This document shows, piece after piece, positions 40,400 through 49,749 of a DNA stretch of 64,000 bases. The DNA is taken from the NCBI RefSeq assembly GCF_022213955.1, contig NZ_JAKNTW010000010.1:124001-188000 (forward strand), given 5' to 3'. Both the position numbers and the translations under genes were made by a program. The notes beneath the pieces were generated by a model that was given only the letters and a program-made list of their open reading frames with translations, was not told where the DNA came from and ran no database searches. This stretch comes from Dolomitihabitans soli (GTDB lineage: Bacteria > Actinomycetota > Actinomycetes > Streptosporangiales > Streptosporangiaceae). Positions within the stretch are counted from its first letter, which is position 1, and the number at the start of each line of letters is the position of its first letter.

Positions 40400-41803
40400 G
40401 TGGAGATCCGGGGGAAGCCGCTCGGAACCGCGCAGTTGCTCGCGGAGGTGGACGCGGCGGAGCTGGAACTCGCAGCCGACCCCCGATCATCCGACGGGTC
40501 ATTTGACGGCGGCGCGAGCGCGCCGTCACCCGCGGCGTCGTCCGCGGCCCTGTTCGAGGCGCTGATCGAGGCGGACCAGCGGATCGAGCCGAGAGACTGG
40601 ATGCCCGACGCCTACCGTGCGGGCCTGATCCGGCAGATCGCGCAGCACGCGCACTCCGAGATCATGGGCATGCAGCCGGAGGCCAACTGGATCAGCCGGG
40701 CCCCCAGCCTCAAACGCAAGGCCATCCTGATCGCGAAGGTGCAGGACGAGGCGGGGCACGGGCTCTACCTCTACTCCACCGCCGAGACCCTGGGCACCGA
40801 CCGGGAGTCGTTGCTCGACGCGCTGCACGAAGGCCGCCAGAAGTATCTGTCGTTCATCAACTACCCGACGCTCACCTGGGCCGACGTCGGGGCGCTCGCC
40901 TGGCTGACGGACGGCGCGGCCGTGATCAACCAGGTCTCCCTGTGCCGCACCTCCTACGGGCCCTACGCCCGCGCGCTGGTGCGCATCTGCCGGGAGGAGT
41001 CCTTCCACCACCGCCAGGGCTTCGACGTCCTCTACGCCCTGTCCCGTGGTACGGCGGCGCAGCGCAGGATGCTCCAGGACGCGGTGGACCGCTGGTGGCA
41101 GCCGGCCATCGCGATGTTCGGCCCGCCGCACGACCGATCCACCCACTCCGACCGGTCGCTGGCCTGGCGGATCAAACGGGCCACCAACGACGAGCTGCGG
41201 CAGCGGTTCGTCGACATGTGCGTGCCCCAGGCCGAGGCCCTGAAGGTGACCCTGCCCGACCCCGCCCTGCGCTGGAACGCCGAGCGCGGGCACTACGACT
41301 TCACCCCGCCCGACTACGACGAGCTGATGCGGGTGGTCGCGGGGAACGGCCCCTGCAACCGGCAACGGCTGGCGCACCGGCGGCGCGTGCACGAGGAGGG
41401 CGCCTGGGTGCGCGAGGCCGCCGCCGCGTACGCCGCCAAGCACGAGGCCCGCGACGGCGGGCAGGTGACGGAGCACACGGCGGGGCACACGGCGGAGCAC
41501 GCGACGGAGCAGGAATCGCCGCCGGAGGGCGAGCGCCTGTGGGAGGTGTTCGTCCGGCCGCGCCGCGGGTTCAGCCACACGCACGCGGGCAGCCTGCGCG
41601 CCGCGGACGCCGCGATGGCGCTGCGGAACGCCCGCGACCTCTACACCCGCAGGAGCGAGGGCGTCTCCCTCTGGGTGGTGCCCGCGGTCACGATCACCGC
41701 CTCCAGCCCGGACGAGAAGGACGCCTTCTTCGACCCGGCCGCCGACAAGGTCTATCGCCATCCCTCCTTCTTCGAGCTGCCCGAGGGGGTCGAGCACCTG
41801 TGA
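40400..41803 (+). CDS. PaaA-PaaB fusion: multicomponent epoxidase oxygenase subunit
   Basis: This protein of about 467 residues joins two normally separate subunits. The first 330 residues are PaaA-like, with diiron-ligand helices [17 protein letters not shown] and [13 protein letters not shown]. The last 90 are PaaB-like, starting at [41 protein letters not shown]. Between them is a hydrophilic linker rich in [18 protein letters not shown] 40400 is preceded by GGGAGG; ATG 40361 is an alternative. PaaABCE epoxidises phenylacetyl-CoA, and the homologous AntHIJKL converts carrier-bound anthranilate to 3-aminosalicylate. Given the tryptophan dioxygenase and kynureninase in the window, the second role is more likely. 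Confidence 0.88.
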   Translation: MEIRGKPLGTAQLLAEVDAAELELAADPRSSDGSFDGGASAPSPAASSAALFEALIEADQRIEPRDWMPDAYRAGLIRQIAQHAHSEIMGMQPEANWISRAPSLKRKAILIAKVQDEAGHGLYLYSTAETLGTDRESLLDALHEGRQKYLSFINYPTLTWADVGALAWLTDGAAVINQVSLCRTSYGPYARALVRICREESFHHRQGFDVLYALSRGTAAQRRMLQDAVDRWWQPAIAMFGPPHDRSTHSDRSLAWRIKRATNDELRQRFVDMCVPQAEALKVTLPDPALRWNAERGHYDFTPPDYDELMRVVAGNGPCNRQRLAHRRRVHEEGAWVREAAAAYAAKHEARDGGQVTEHTAGHTAEHATEQESPPEGERLWEVFVRPRRGFSHTHAGSLRAADAAMALRNARDLYTRRSEGVSLWVVPAVTITASSPDEKDAFFDPAADKVYRHPSFFELPEGVEHL

Positions 41804-42549
41804 AGGACCTGTCCGCCTACGCGCTCCAGCTGGGCGACGACGCCCTGATCGCCGCCCAGCGGATGTCGGAGTGGTGCGCGAGGGCTCCGCAGATCGAGGA
41901 GGACGCGGCCCTGGCGAACATCGCGCTGGACCTGCTCGGCCAGGCCAGGGAGCTGCTGACGTACGCGGGCGAGGTGGAGGGGCTCGGCAGGGACGAGGAC
42001 GCGCTGGCCTACCTGCGCGAGGAGCACGAGTTCCGCAACGTCCAGCTGGTCGAGCTGCCTAACGGGGACTTCGCCGTGACCATCGCCAAGCTGCTCTTCT
42101 TCGGCGCGTACCAGCACCTGCTCTACGCCAGGCTGGCCACCGCGGCGGACACCACGCTGGCCGGGGTCGCCGCCAAGGCCGCGAAGGAGACCGCCTACCA
42201 CATCGATCACGCCGTGACCTGGACCCTGCGGCTGGGAGACGGCACCGCCGAGTCGCACCGGCGGATGCAGGCCGCCGTGGACGAGGTCTGGCCGTTCACC
42301 CACGAGCTGTTCGAGCCGCACCCGGCCCGCGCGGCGGAGTCGAACTGGTCCGCGCCGGTCGAGCCGGGCGCCCTGCGGGAGCCCTGGCTGGCCCTGGTCG
42401 AGCCGGTCCTCGCGGAGGCGACGCTGCGCCGCCCGCAGGACGGCTGGGCGCCGACGGGCGGCCGCCGCGGCATCCACACCGAGCATCTCAGCCTGCTGCT
42501 CGCCGAGATGCAGTCGGTGCACCGGGCGCACGCCGGAGCGAGCTGGTGA
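41800..42549 (+). CDS. PaaC-like epoxidase structural subunit
   Basis: This 249-residue ferritin-like partner of the oxygenase subunit contains [53 protein letters not shown] and [33 protein letters not shown], all PaaC signatures. It starts with GTG 41800, overlapping the previous stop (GTGA), so its synthesis is coupled to the PaaAB fusion. It should form the core hydroxylase complex with it. Confidence 0.92.
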   Translation: MKDLSAYALQLGDDALIAAQRMSEWCARAPQIEEDAALANIALDLLGQARELLTYAGEVEGLGRDEDALAYLREEHEFRNVQLVELPNGDFAVTIAKLLFFGAYQHLLYARLATAADTTLAGVAAKAAKETAYHIDHAVTWTLRLGDGTAESHRRMQAAVDEVWPFTHELFEPHPARAAESNWSAPVEPGALREPWLALVEPVLAEATLRRPQDGWAPTGGRRGIHTEHLSLLLAEMQSVHRAHAGASW

Positions 42550-43037
42550 GCGGGCGGGTGCGGGCGGCGGTCGCGGCGGTCCGCGACCCGGAGATCCGGG
42601 TGCTGTCCATCGAGGAACTCGGCATCCTGCGAGACGTGCGGGTCGGCCCGGGCGGTGAGGCGGTGGTCACGATCACTCCCACCTACCTGGGCTGCCCCGC
42701 CCTGGACGCGATCCGCGACGACATCATCGCCGCGGCGCACGGCGCCGGCGTCACCGAGGTAGAGATCATCACCTCCCTGTCACCGCCGTGGAGCACCGAC
42801 TGGCTGAGCGAAGCCGCACGGGCGAAGCTCAGCGCCGCGGGCATCGCCCCGCCCGTGCCGGAGCTTCCGCTCCCGCCGTCCGCCCGGCTGCTGCCGCTGG
42901 TCAGAACCGCCGCGCGGTGCCCCCGCTGCGGCTCCCCCGACACCGAGGAGATCGCCCGCACCGGCTCCACGGCCTGCAAGGCGCTGCTGCGCTGCCGGGC
43001 CTGCCGCGAGCCGTTCGAGCATGTGAAGGCGCACTGA
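42546..43037 (+). CDS. PaaD-like Fe-S/zinc maturation protein
   Basis: This 163-residue protein has an N-terminal MIP18/DUF59 domain (VRDPEIRVLSIEELGILRDV; GCPALDAIRDDI) and a C-terminal zinc ribbon (RCPRCGSPDTEEI ... LLRCRACREPFEHVKAH) typical of PaaD. PaaD helps mature the metal centres of the epoxidase system. GTG 42546 overlaps the PaaC stop. Confidence 0.9.
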   Translation: MSGRVRAAVAAVRDPEIRVLSIEELGILRDVRVGPGGEAVVTITPTYLGCPALDAIRDDIIAAAHGAGVTEVEIITSLSPPWSTDWLSEAARAKLSAAGIAPPVPELPLPPSARLLPLVRTAARCPRCGSPDTEEIARTGSTACKALLRCRACREPFEHVKAH

Positions 43038-44143
43038 TGGCGGCCCCCTCCCGGCTCCGGTTCCACCGGGTGACCGTCGCCGCCGTCGAGCAGGCCGCCG
43101 CCGACGCCAGCGCGGTGGCCGTCACCTGCCGGGTGCCCGACGAACTGCGGGCGACGTTCGCCTTCGTCCCCGGCCAGCACGTCACCGTGCGGGCGACGGT
43201 CGCCGGGACCGAGATCCGCCGCGCCTACTCGCTGTGCTCCACACCTCAGGAGCTGGAGCGGTACGGCACGCTGCGGATCGGGGTGCGCGCCGTACCGGGG
43301 GGCGCCTTCTCCACCGGCGCCACCGAGACGCTCGCCGCCGGGGACACGATGGACCTGCTGCCGCCGGTCGGCACCTTCGGCACCGCCTTCGACCCGGCCC
43401 GCGCACGGCACTACGCGGCCATCGCCGCCGGCTCCGGGATCACTCCGGTGCTGTCCCTGGTGAGCGCCGCGCTGGCCATCGAGCCGGCCAGCACCTTCAC
43501 CGTGTTGTACGGCAACCGCGCCGTCGACTCGATGATGTTCGCCGAGGAGCTGGCCGACCTCAAGAACCGGCATCGGCACCGGCTGCACCTGGTGCACGCC
43601 TTCTCCAGAGAGGACCCGAGGCTGGGCCTGCCCGGCGGGCGGCTCGACCAGGCGCTGCTGGCGGAGATCTTCGCGCGGGTGCTGCCGCCGGACTCGGTGC
43701 GGGAGTGGTTCCTGTGCGGTCCGGCCGGTCTGGTGCGCGACGCGCGGGCGGCGCTGGCGGAGCACGGTGTGCAGGGCTCCGCCGTACACACCGAGATCTT
43801 CCATCCGGACGAGCCGAAGTCGCCGGTCGGCGGCCAGGCGGCTGCTCCCCTGCCCGGGGGGCAGGTCAGGGAGTTGACGATTCTGCTGGACGGGCGCACC
43901 ACGACCGTGCGCACCGAACAGGACCGCTCGATCCTCGACGCGGTCCTGACTGCCCGGCCCGACCTGCCGTACTCGTGCAGGAACGGCGTGTGCGCGACCT
44001 GCCGGGCCCGGGTCGTGGACGGACGTGTCGAGATGGCCCGCAACTGGGCGCTGACCGAGGAGGAGCTGGCCGCCGGCTATGTCCTCACCTGCCAGTCCGT
44101 GCCCCTCACCGACCGCGTGACGGTCGATTTCGACATCTTGTAG
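43037..44143 (+). CDS. PaaE-like oxidoreductase (ferredoxin reductase with 2Fe-2S domain)
   Basis: This 368-residue reductase component has the FAD-binding RRAYSLCS, NAD-binding GSGITPVLSLV and WFLCGPAGLV. Its C-terminal plant-type ferredoxin domain has YSCRNGVCATC and the later LTCQS cysteine. It passes electrons from NAD(P)H to the diiron centre of the PaaAB/C complex. ATG 43037 overlaps the PaaD stop. With it the set of oxygenase, partner, maturation and reductase components is complete. Confidence 0.93.
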   Translation: MAAPSRLRFHRVTVAAVEQAAADASAVAVTCRVPDELRATFAFVPGQHVTVRATVAGTEIRRAYSLCSTPQELERYGTLRIGVRAVPGGAFSTGATETLAAGDTMDLLPPVGTFGTAFDPARARHYAAIAAGSGITPVLSLVSAALAIEPASTFTVLYGNRAVDSMMFAEELADLKNRHRHRLHLVHAFSREDPRLGLPGGRLDQALLAEIFARVLPPDSVREWFLCGPAGLVRDARAALAEHGVQGSAVHTEIFHPDEPKSPVGGQAAAPLPGGQVRELTILLDGRTTTVRTEQDRSILDAVLTARPDLPYSCRNGVCATCRARVVDGRVEMARNWALTEEELAAGYVLTCQSVPLTDRVTVDFDIL

Positions 44144-44165
44144 CCCCACGAACGCAGGAGTACCG

Positions 44166-46337
44166 ATGAGAAGCGCGCTCAGGACCTGCCCCATCTGCGA
44201 CGCCGTCTGCGGCCTGCGACTGGAGCTCGGCGGCGACAACCGCGTGGCGTCCGTCAAGGGCGATCAGGACGACCCGTTCTCCAAGGGGTTCATCTGCCCC
44301 AAGGGCGCCAGCCTCGGCACCCTCGACGAGGACCCGCACCGCCTGCGCAACCCGATGGTCCGCAAGGACGGCGAATGGGTGGAGGTGAGCTGGGACGAGG
44401 CGTTCCAGACGGTCGAGCGCGGCCTGCAGGGGGTCATCGACGCGCACGGCCGTGACGCGCTGGCCGTCTACTTCGGCAACCCGACCTTCCACACCATGGC
44501 CGGTTTCATGTACCGGATGCCGCTGACCCAGTCGCTCGGCACCCGCAACGTCTACTCGGCCAGCACCATCGACCAGGCCCCCAAGCAGGTCGCCTGCGGG
44601 CTGATGCTCGGCGACCCGTTCGCCATCGCGGTGCCCGACCTCGACCGCACCGACTACCTGATGGTCATCGGCGCCAACCCGGTGGAGTCGAACGGCTCGC
44701 TGTGCGCCGCCCCCGACTTCCCGCGCCGCCTGAAGGCGCTGCGCGAGCGCGGCGGCAAGCTCGTGGTCGTGGACCCGCGCCGCACCCGCACCGCCGCCGT
44801 CGCCGACGAACACCACTTCGTACGGCCGGGCACCGACGCCTACCTGCTGCTGGGCATCGTGCACACGCTCCTCGCCGAGAACCTGACCTCGATCGACATC
44901 GAGGTGAACGGCCTCGACGAGCTGCGCCGGCTGGCGGCGGACTTCACCCCGCAGGCCGCGGCGCGGGAGTGCGGCGTGCCCGCCGAGGACATCGCCCGGC
45001 TCGCCCGCGAGCTGGCCGCGGCCCCCACGGCCGCCGTCTACACCCGTATCGGCACCTGCACCGCCGAGTTCGGCACGCTCACCCAGTGGCTCGTCGACAC
45101 GGTCAACATCCTCACCGGCAACTTCGACCGGCCCGGCGGGGTCATGTTCACCCGGCCCGCCATCGCGGAGATCTTCCGGCCGCGCGAGCCGTTCGCCCTG
45201 GGCCAGTGGCGGAGCCGGGTCAAGGAGCTGCCCGAGGCGATGGGCGAGCTGCCGGTGGCCACGCTCGCCGACGAGATCGAGACGCCGGGGCAGGGGCAGG
45301 TGCGGGCGCTCGTGACCGTGGCCGGCAACCTGGTGCTGTCGGCGCCGAACGGGCCCCGGCTGGACCGGGCCTTCGCCGACCTGGACTTCATGGTGTGCGT
45401 GGACCCGTATCTCAACGAGACCACCAAGCACGCGAACGTCATCCTGCCGCCGCCGCGCATGCTGCAGATGCCGCACTACGACTTCCTGCTGCTGACCGTG
45501 ACGGTCCGGAACTACGCCCGGTTCTCCCCGCAGATCCTGCCGCTGGAGGCGGGACAGGTCTCGGAGGCCGAGATCCTGGCCCGGCTGTCGCTGATCGCCG
45601 CGGGACAGGGCGCCGACGCCGATCCGGCCATGCTCGACGAGATGATCGTCGGGCAGGTGCTCGGTGGCGCGGTCGAGGCCCCCGGCTCGCCGTTCGCGGG
45701 CAGGACCGTGGCCGACCTGCGGGCCGGCCTGCAGGGCGACAGCGGTCCGGAACTCATGCTGGACGCCCTGCTCCAGCTCGGCGCGTACGGCCTGTCCCTG
45801 GCCGACCTGCTGGCCAAGCCGCACGGCATCGACCTCGGCCCGCTGGAGCCGCGGCTGCCCGAGCTGGTGCGCACCGCCTCCGGCCGGGTCGAGCTGGCTC
45901 CGGCCCTGCTCGCCGGTGACGTCGGACGGCTGCGCGAGCGGCTGGCGGCGCCCGCACCGGAGATCCTGCTGATCGGCCGCCGTCAGCTTCGCTCCAACAA
46001 CAGCTGGCTGCACAACGTGCCGGTGCTGGTCGGCGGGAGCAACCGGTGCACACTGCACGTCAACCCCGGCGACGTGGCCCGGCTCGGGCTCGGCGAGCGG
46101 GCGCTGGTGCGCTCGGCCGCGGGTGAGCTGGTGGTCGCGGTGGAGCCCACCGACGCGATCATGCCGGGCGTGGTGAGCCTCCCCCACGGATGGGGACACA
46201 GCGGCGACGGGCAGCCTGTCGCGACCGAGAACGCCGGCGTCAACGCGAACGCCCTCACCGACGAGTCGGTGATCGACGTGCTGTCGGGGAACGCGGTGTT
46301 CAACGGAGTCCCCGTGACGGTGAGCGCCGCGCCCTGA
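44166..46337 (+). CDS. Molybdopterin oxidoreductase (MopB, formate dehydrogenase-like)
   Basis: This 723-residue protein has an N-terminal 4Fe-4S motif (CPICDAVC then FICPKG), bis-MGD-binding segments (MVIGANPVESNGS, VVVDPRRTRTA, NLVLSAPNG, CVDPYLNETTKHANVILPPP) and a C-terminal dinucleotide-binding domain (LHVNPGDVARLGLGERALV). At the usual metal-ligand loop I see NVYSASTIDQAPKQ with no cysteine. No twin-arginine signal is present, so it is cytoplasmic. It follows paaE-like by 22 bp and so is probably in that operon. It could reduce or hydroxylate an aryl thioester; the substrate is unknown. Confidence 0.88.
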   Translation: MRSALRTCPICDAVCGLRLELGGDNRVASVKGDQDDPFSKGFICPKGASLGTLDEDPHRLRNPMVRKDGEWVEVSWDEAFQTVERGLQGVIDAHGRDALAVYFGNPTFHTMAGFMYRMPLTQSLGTRNVYSASTIDQAPKQVACGLMLGDPFAIAVPDLDRTDYLMVIGANPVESNGSLCAAPDFPRRLKALRERGGKLVVVDPRRTRTAAVADEHHFVRPGTDAYLLLGIVHTLLAENLTSIDIEVNGLDELRRLAADFTPQAAARECGVPAEDIARLARELAAAPTAAVYTRIGTCTAEFGTLTQWLVDTVNILTGNFDRPGGVMFTRPAIAEIFRPREPFALGQWRSRVKELPEAMGELPVATLADEIETPGQGQVRALVTVAGNLVLSAPNGPRLDRAFADLDFMVCVDPYLNETTKHANVILPPPRMLQMPHYDFLLLTVTVRNYARFSPQILPLEAGQVSEAEILARLSLIAAGQGADADPAMLDEMIVGQVLGGAVEAPGSPFAGRTVADLRAGLQGDSGPELMLDALLQLGAYGLSLADLLAKPHGIDLGPLEPRLPELVRTASGRVELAPALLAGDVGRLRERLAAPAPEILLIGRRQLRSNNSWLHNVPVLVGGSNRCTLHVNPGDVARLGLGERALVRSAAGELVVAVEPTDAIMPGVVSLPHGWGHSGDGQPVATENAGVNANALTDESVIDVLSGNAVFNGVPVTVSAAP

Positions 46338-46483
46338 AACGGCGTTCCCGCAAGTAAGCATTCTAGAATAAAGCCCTCTCCGAGGCAGCCGGAGAAAATT
46401 ATCCCGGAGCCAATTGCTCTTTAGCTGAATCGCGCTCAAAATGAGCGGGCGGCACATTCATGATCCCAGGGATCGAGGTTCAC

Positions 46484-47047
46484 ATGGCGACCGAAACCGT
46501 TACGACAGGCCAGACCGGCGGCTTCCTGTCGGCGCTCAACACACGGCATCACAAGGCGGCGCTCGGGGTATATCTCTTCATTGTCGTGGCCCACTGGGCG
46601 GAGCACCTCGCGCAGGCCGTCCAGGTCTACGTGCTGGGCTGGCCGCTGCCTCAGGCCCGCGGGGTCCTGGGGCTGCCCTTCCCCTGGCTGGTCACCTCCG
46701 AGTGGATGCACTACGGCTACGCCCTGCTGATGCTGATCGGGCTGATCATGCTGCGTCCCGGTTTCGTCGGCAGGTCGCGCACCTGGTGGACCATCTCGCT
46801 CGGCATCCAGGTCTGGCACCACATCGAGCACCTGCTCCTGCTCATCCAGGCGCTGGCGGGCAGCAACCTGATGGGCCGCCCGGCCCCGACCAGCATCATC
46901 CAGCTCCTGGTGCCGCGGATGGAACTGCACCTGTTCTACAATGCGATCGTCTTCGTGCCGATGGTGGTCGCGATGGTCCTGCACATGCGCGCCACCGCCG
47001 CCGAGCGTTCCCTCATGCGGTGCAACTGCGCCGTCGCCCACGCATGA
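46484..47047 (+). CDS. Integral membrane protein with histidine pairs, unknown function
   Basis: This 187-residue protein has about four TM segments and conserved-looking histidine/glutamate clusters HWAEH (residue about 40) and WHHIEH (about 115), which could bind metal or heme. I do not recognise a characterised family. ATG 46484 has GAGG upstream; an ATG at 46460 lacks one. It overlaps the next gene by four bases (ATGA). There is no cluster motif in the 146 bp before it. Confidence 0.75.
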   Translation: MATETVTTGQTGGFLSALNTRHHKAALGVYLFIVVAHWAEHLAQAVQVYVLGWPLPQARGVLGLPFPWLVTSEWMHYGYALLMLIGLIMLRPGFVGRSRTWWTISLGIQVWHHIEHLLLLIQALAGSNLMGRPAPTSIIQLLVPRMELHLFYNAIVFVPMVVAMVLHMRATAAERSLMRCNCAVAHA

Positions 47048-47535
47048 CAACAGATATGACGACGGATACGCCGACGGACGAGCGGCCGGCCGTACGCAAC
47101 CGGTCTCCTTTCTTCATGGTTGCGCTGACGTTGCTGGCCGCCTTCCTGCTCTTCCTGGCCGTGCCGAGCATCGGCACGGCCGTGCGGGCGGCGCGGGCGG
47201 ACGGGGTCGCGGGCACGTTCACCGGGCAGCGGCTCGACTGCGTCCAGCATCCGGGGCACGAGTCCTGCGTCTGGACCGGCGAGTTCGCCACCGGCGACGG
47301 CACGGTCCAGCGGACGGGCATCGAGATGTACGGCAGCGACCGTTATACACATCGCGCCGGGCAGCCGGCCCCGGCCGTGGACATCGGGCACCGCAGCCGG
47401 GTCTACGGCCCCGGCGGCTCGAACGAGTGGGTGTTCACCGCGGTCCTGATCCTGGCCGCGGTCGCGATCCTGGTCGCCGCGTACGGCAGGCCGCTACGGC
47501 GTGCCCTCCGCCGGGGCGCACCGGCGGTCCGGTGA
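47044..47535 (+). CDS. Small membrane-anchored protein, unknown function
   Basis: This 163-residue protein has two TM helices (FFMVALTLLAAFLLFLAV near residue 23; VFTAVLILAAVAILVAAYG near 130) flanking an extracytoplasmic domain of about 80 residues with two cysteines (LDCVQHPGHESCVWTG) that may form a disulfide. It overlaps the preceding membrane gene (ATGA). Its 3' end overlaps the convergent hydrolase gene by 42 bp. Function unknown; pairing with the His-rich membrane protein suggests one complex. Confidence 0.72.
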   Translation: MTTDMTTDTPTDERPAVRNRSPFFMVALTLLAAFLLFLAVPSIGTAVRAARADGVAGTFTGQRLDCVQHPGHESCVWTGEFATGDGTVQRTGIEMYGSDRYTHRAGQPAPAVDIGHRSRVYGPGGSNEWVFTAVLILAAVAILVAAYGRPLRRALRRGAPAVR

Positions 47536-48255
47536 CGTCCTGTTCGCTACGCGGGCCAGCAGGGCGGCCAGTTCGTCCGGCGCGGAGACCATGGGCCAGT
47601 GCCCCGTCTCCAGCGCCTGGAAGTCCCAGTTCGGCGCGGATCGCATGGCGGACACGTCGGCGGCGATCTGGCCGGCGAAGTGCTCCTTCGAGCACACGAC
47701 GTAGGTGGCTCGCTGCTGGGTCAGCGGATGGGTCAGCACGGCGGGCTCGGCCACGGTTCGCCCGGGATGGCCGACGAACCTCCTGGCGAGCCAGTGCGCC
47801 TGCTTCGCGGTGAGCCCTTGGCCGTCGGCCACCACGGTGGCGTCGGGGGCCGGCCAGCGGCCCTTGTTGTCGACGATGAGCCGCAGTTCCTCGGCACGCT
47901 GGCGCTCGGGAAAGGCGTGCAACATGGACTTTCCGTCGTGCGGCAGGAATCCCTCGACGAAGACCGTGTGCGCCACGCGATCGTCCGCGCGGTCGGCCAC
48001 CAGACCGGCCACCAGACCGGAGTAGCTGTGGCCCACGACGACGACGTCGTGCAGGTCCTCCGCCTCCAGGATGTGCAGCACGTCGTCCACATGGGTCTCC
48101 AGGCCGACGTCGGAGACGTCCGTGTCGGCGGTGGCCAGGCCACGTAGCGTGATGGCACGGGCGGTGTGCCCGTACCTGCCGAGGTGTTCGACCACCGGCC
48201 CCCAGACCCAGGCCCCCATCCAGGGGCCCGGGATCAGAATGAACTGTCTCTTCAC
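47494..48255 (-). CDS. Alpha/beta hydrolase (esterase/HNL-like subgroup)
   Basis: This 253-residue alpha/beta hydrolase has the N-terminal FILIPGPWMGAWVWGPVVEHL, nucleophile elbow VVGHSYSGLVAG (serine about residue 77) and late ETGHWPMVSAP histidine, like plant-type esterases and salicylate-ester hydrolases. It starts with GTG 48255 behind GGAGG. It is the last gene of a three-gene unit with a small unknown protein and the phosphopantetheinyl transferase. It could hydrolyse or transfer an ester of the product. Confidence 0.87.
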   Translation of the reverse strand: MKRQFILIPGPWMGAWVWGPVVEHLGRYGHTARAITLRGLATADTDVSDVGLETHVDDVLHILEAEDLHDVVVVGHSYSGLVAGLVADRADDRVAHTVFVEGFLPHDGKSMLHAFPERQRAEELRLIVDNKGRWPAPDATVVADGQGLTAKQAHWLARRFVGHPGRTVAEPAVLTHPLTQQRATYVVCSKEHFAGQIAADVSAMRSAPNWDFQALETGHWPMVSAPDELAALLARVANRTSPDRRCAPAEGTP

Positions 48256-48337
48256 GAAGGTCAGCCTCCTTTCCCTCTCGATGGCGAAGACCCGGCTGGT
48301 GCCTTATCGATTCGCGACCGGGCCTCGTCAACGTCTT

Positions 48338-49096
48338 TCAAGCGGCGACGAGCACGGGTGCGGTGGTGATCAGCTCCTGGTCCGTCACATGCGACTCGAC
48401 GACCTGGAGACGCGGATTCCGGGTGAGAACCGCGAACACACCGACGTATCCGTCACCGGGGTGGAGCATGTGGAACCGCACGTCGCCGGGCGGGATGTCA
48501 AGCGGCCACCGGAGCAGTTGCGGGCTCTCGTCGGGCCCGGTGACCTCCACCCGGTCAGGCGAGATGCGCAACCCATGACCGGTGGCCTTGAGTGCCGCCT
48601 CCTTGCGGACCCATACCCCGGCAAACGCCTCATATCTCCTTTCCTCCGGCAATGCCTCCAGCGCCAGCCGTTCGTCCTGCGTCAGCGCGCACCGCGCCAG
48701 ATCGTCGACCGGAACCGACGGGACCAGCTCGACGTCGACCCCCACCGGGCCCTCCGCCGTCAGCGCCACGGCCACCCGGTCACCGGAATGCGAGACCGAG
48801 ACGTGCAGCGGGCTGCCCTCGGCGCCGATGTACGGCTTGCCGTGATGCCGGGTGCAGTCCGGGCACTTCCTGATGACCGTCACGTCCTCGGGCGGGATGC
48901 CGAGCTGGGCGCCGGCCACCGTGCGCAGCAGCCAGGAACCGGTCAGGAAGCGGCGGCGGTCAGGCTCGCGGCGAAACCGGGCGGCCCGTTCCAGCTCGGG
49001 CTCGCTGAGCACCGCGGACAGGCTCTCGATCGTCCGGTGCCGTGGATCCGCCCACCACACATGGCATTCGTCGGAGGCTAAGAGTGGAGCGATCAT
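48338..49096 (-). CDS. Sfp-type 4'-phosphopantetheinyl transferase
   Basis: This 252-residue protein has the Sfp-family core VGVDVELVPS with magnesium-binding acidic residues and WVRKEAALKATGHGL. It transfers phosphopantetheine from CoA to carrier-protein serines, here the free carrier at 4989 and the PCP domains at 25676 and 35601. The carrier homologue at 5494 would not be a substrate. ATG 49096 overlaps the stop of the small gene upstream (ATGA). Confidence 0.94.
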   Translation of the reverse strand: MIAPLLASDECHVWWADPRHRTIESLSAVLSEPELERAARFRREPDRRRFLTGSWLLRTVAGAQLGIPPEDVTVIRKCPDCTRHHGKPYIGAEGSPLHVSVSHSGDRVAVALTAEGPVGVDVELVPSVPVDDLARCALTQDERLALEALPEERRYEAFAGVWVRKEAALKATGHGLRISPDRVEVTGPDESPQLLRWPLDIPPGDVRFHMLHPGDGYVGVFAVLTRNPRLQVVESHVTDQELITTAPVLVAA

Positions 49097-49380
49097 CGGT
49101 TCTCCTCCTTGGCGAGGGTTCTACTCATGGGCAGGGGTTGGCAGGTCACCAGCTCCCAGTGGTCCACTTCGGGGGCAGTGAGGATCTCGGTCACCTCGGC
49201 TCGGACCTGCGCGCTCGTCGTGTCCTCGTCGGTGCGCACCCGGATGACGATGTCCCCGGTGGCCTGGCTGACGTCCTTGTGCCATCTGCTCGGCAGTAGC
49301 GCGAGGATCCGGATCCCGTCGACCGGGGAGTTCGGTATCGGCAGCCCGTCGATCCGGCGCATGGTCAACTGGATCAACAT
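49093..49380 (-). CDS. Small protein of unknown function
   Basis: This 95-residue protein is not recognised. It is mixed alpha/beta by eye (MLIQLTMRRIDGLPI at the start, DIVIRVRTDEDTTSAQVRAEVTEIL in the middle, WELVTCQPLPMS near the end) and has no signal peptide or TM helix. ATG 49380 has GAGGA upstream. The four-base overlap with the phosphopantetheinyl transferase gene supports it being real and coupled. Confidence 0.6.
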   Translation of the reverse strand: MLIQLTMRRIDGLPIPNSPVDGIRILALLPSRWHKDVSQATGDIVIRVRTDEDTTSAQVRAEVTEILTAPEVDHWELVTCQPLPMSRTLAKEENR

Positions 49381-49557
49381 GGCTCTGTGGTCCTCGCCTT
49401 TCTCCCGGCTGGCGCCCACAGCGGCCTGCGGGCCGGTCCGGCGGCGAGCGGGGAAGCAACCAGGCTGTTCACGTACCACCTCCTGGAGTGGTTTGCACTG
49501 CGTCTTTCGCACTTCCCACTGTGCGACCGTCTCCCGCCGGGAACCAGGGCTCCGCGA

Positions 49558-49570
49558 GGCAGGAAGATGC
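49558..49570. promoter_or_regulatory. Right-arm element GGCAGGAAGATGC
   Basis: One of several copies of a GGCAGGAAG element in the right-hand part of the window, about 180 bp upstream of the operon starting at 49380. Confidence 0.4.
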
Positions 49571-49749
49571 AGGCGGGCAGCCACATGCTGTCAGCGGTCC
49601 ACCGGCGAGCGGTCAGCCGCGCGGTCAGCAGGGCAGGCCGGTGACAGGCCGGTGGGCAGGCATGCGAAAGGCCCCGCAGCGCGCCGTCCGTATCCCTGAA
49701 CGGGAGTCCGGAGGGCCTGGCTACGGGGCCCAGGAGGTGGGCTGGCGCG

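Noticed and set aside
40400-46337. Phenylacetate catabolic operon
   Set aside because: PaaA/B/C/D/E homologues are present, but PaaK, PaaG, PaaZ, PaaF, PaaH and PaaJ are all missing. The operon carries the cluster promoter motif and faces a benzoate-type ligase, so a biosynthetic role is preferred.
49672-49731. Terminator after the carboxylase gene
   Set aside because: GGCCCCG and CGGGGCC could pair, but they are more than 45 bp apart with only weak inner pairing. Not strong enough to list.
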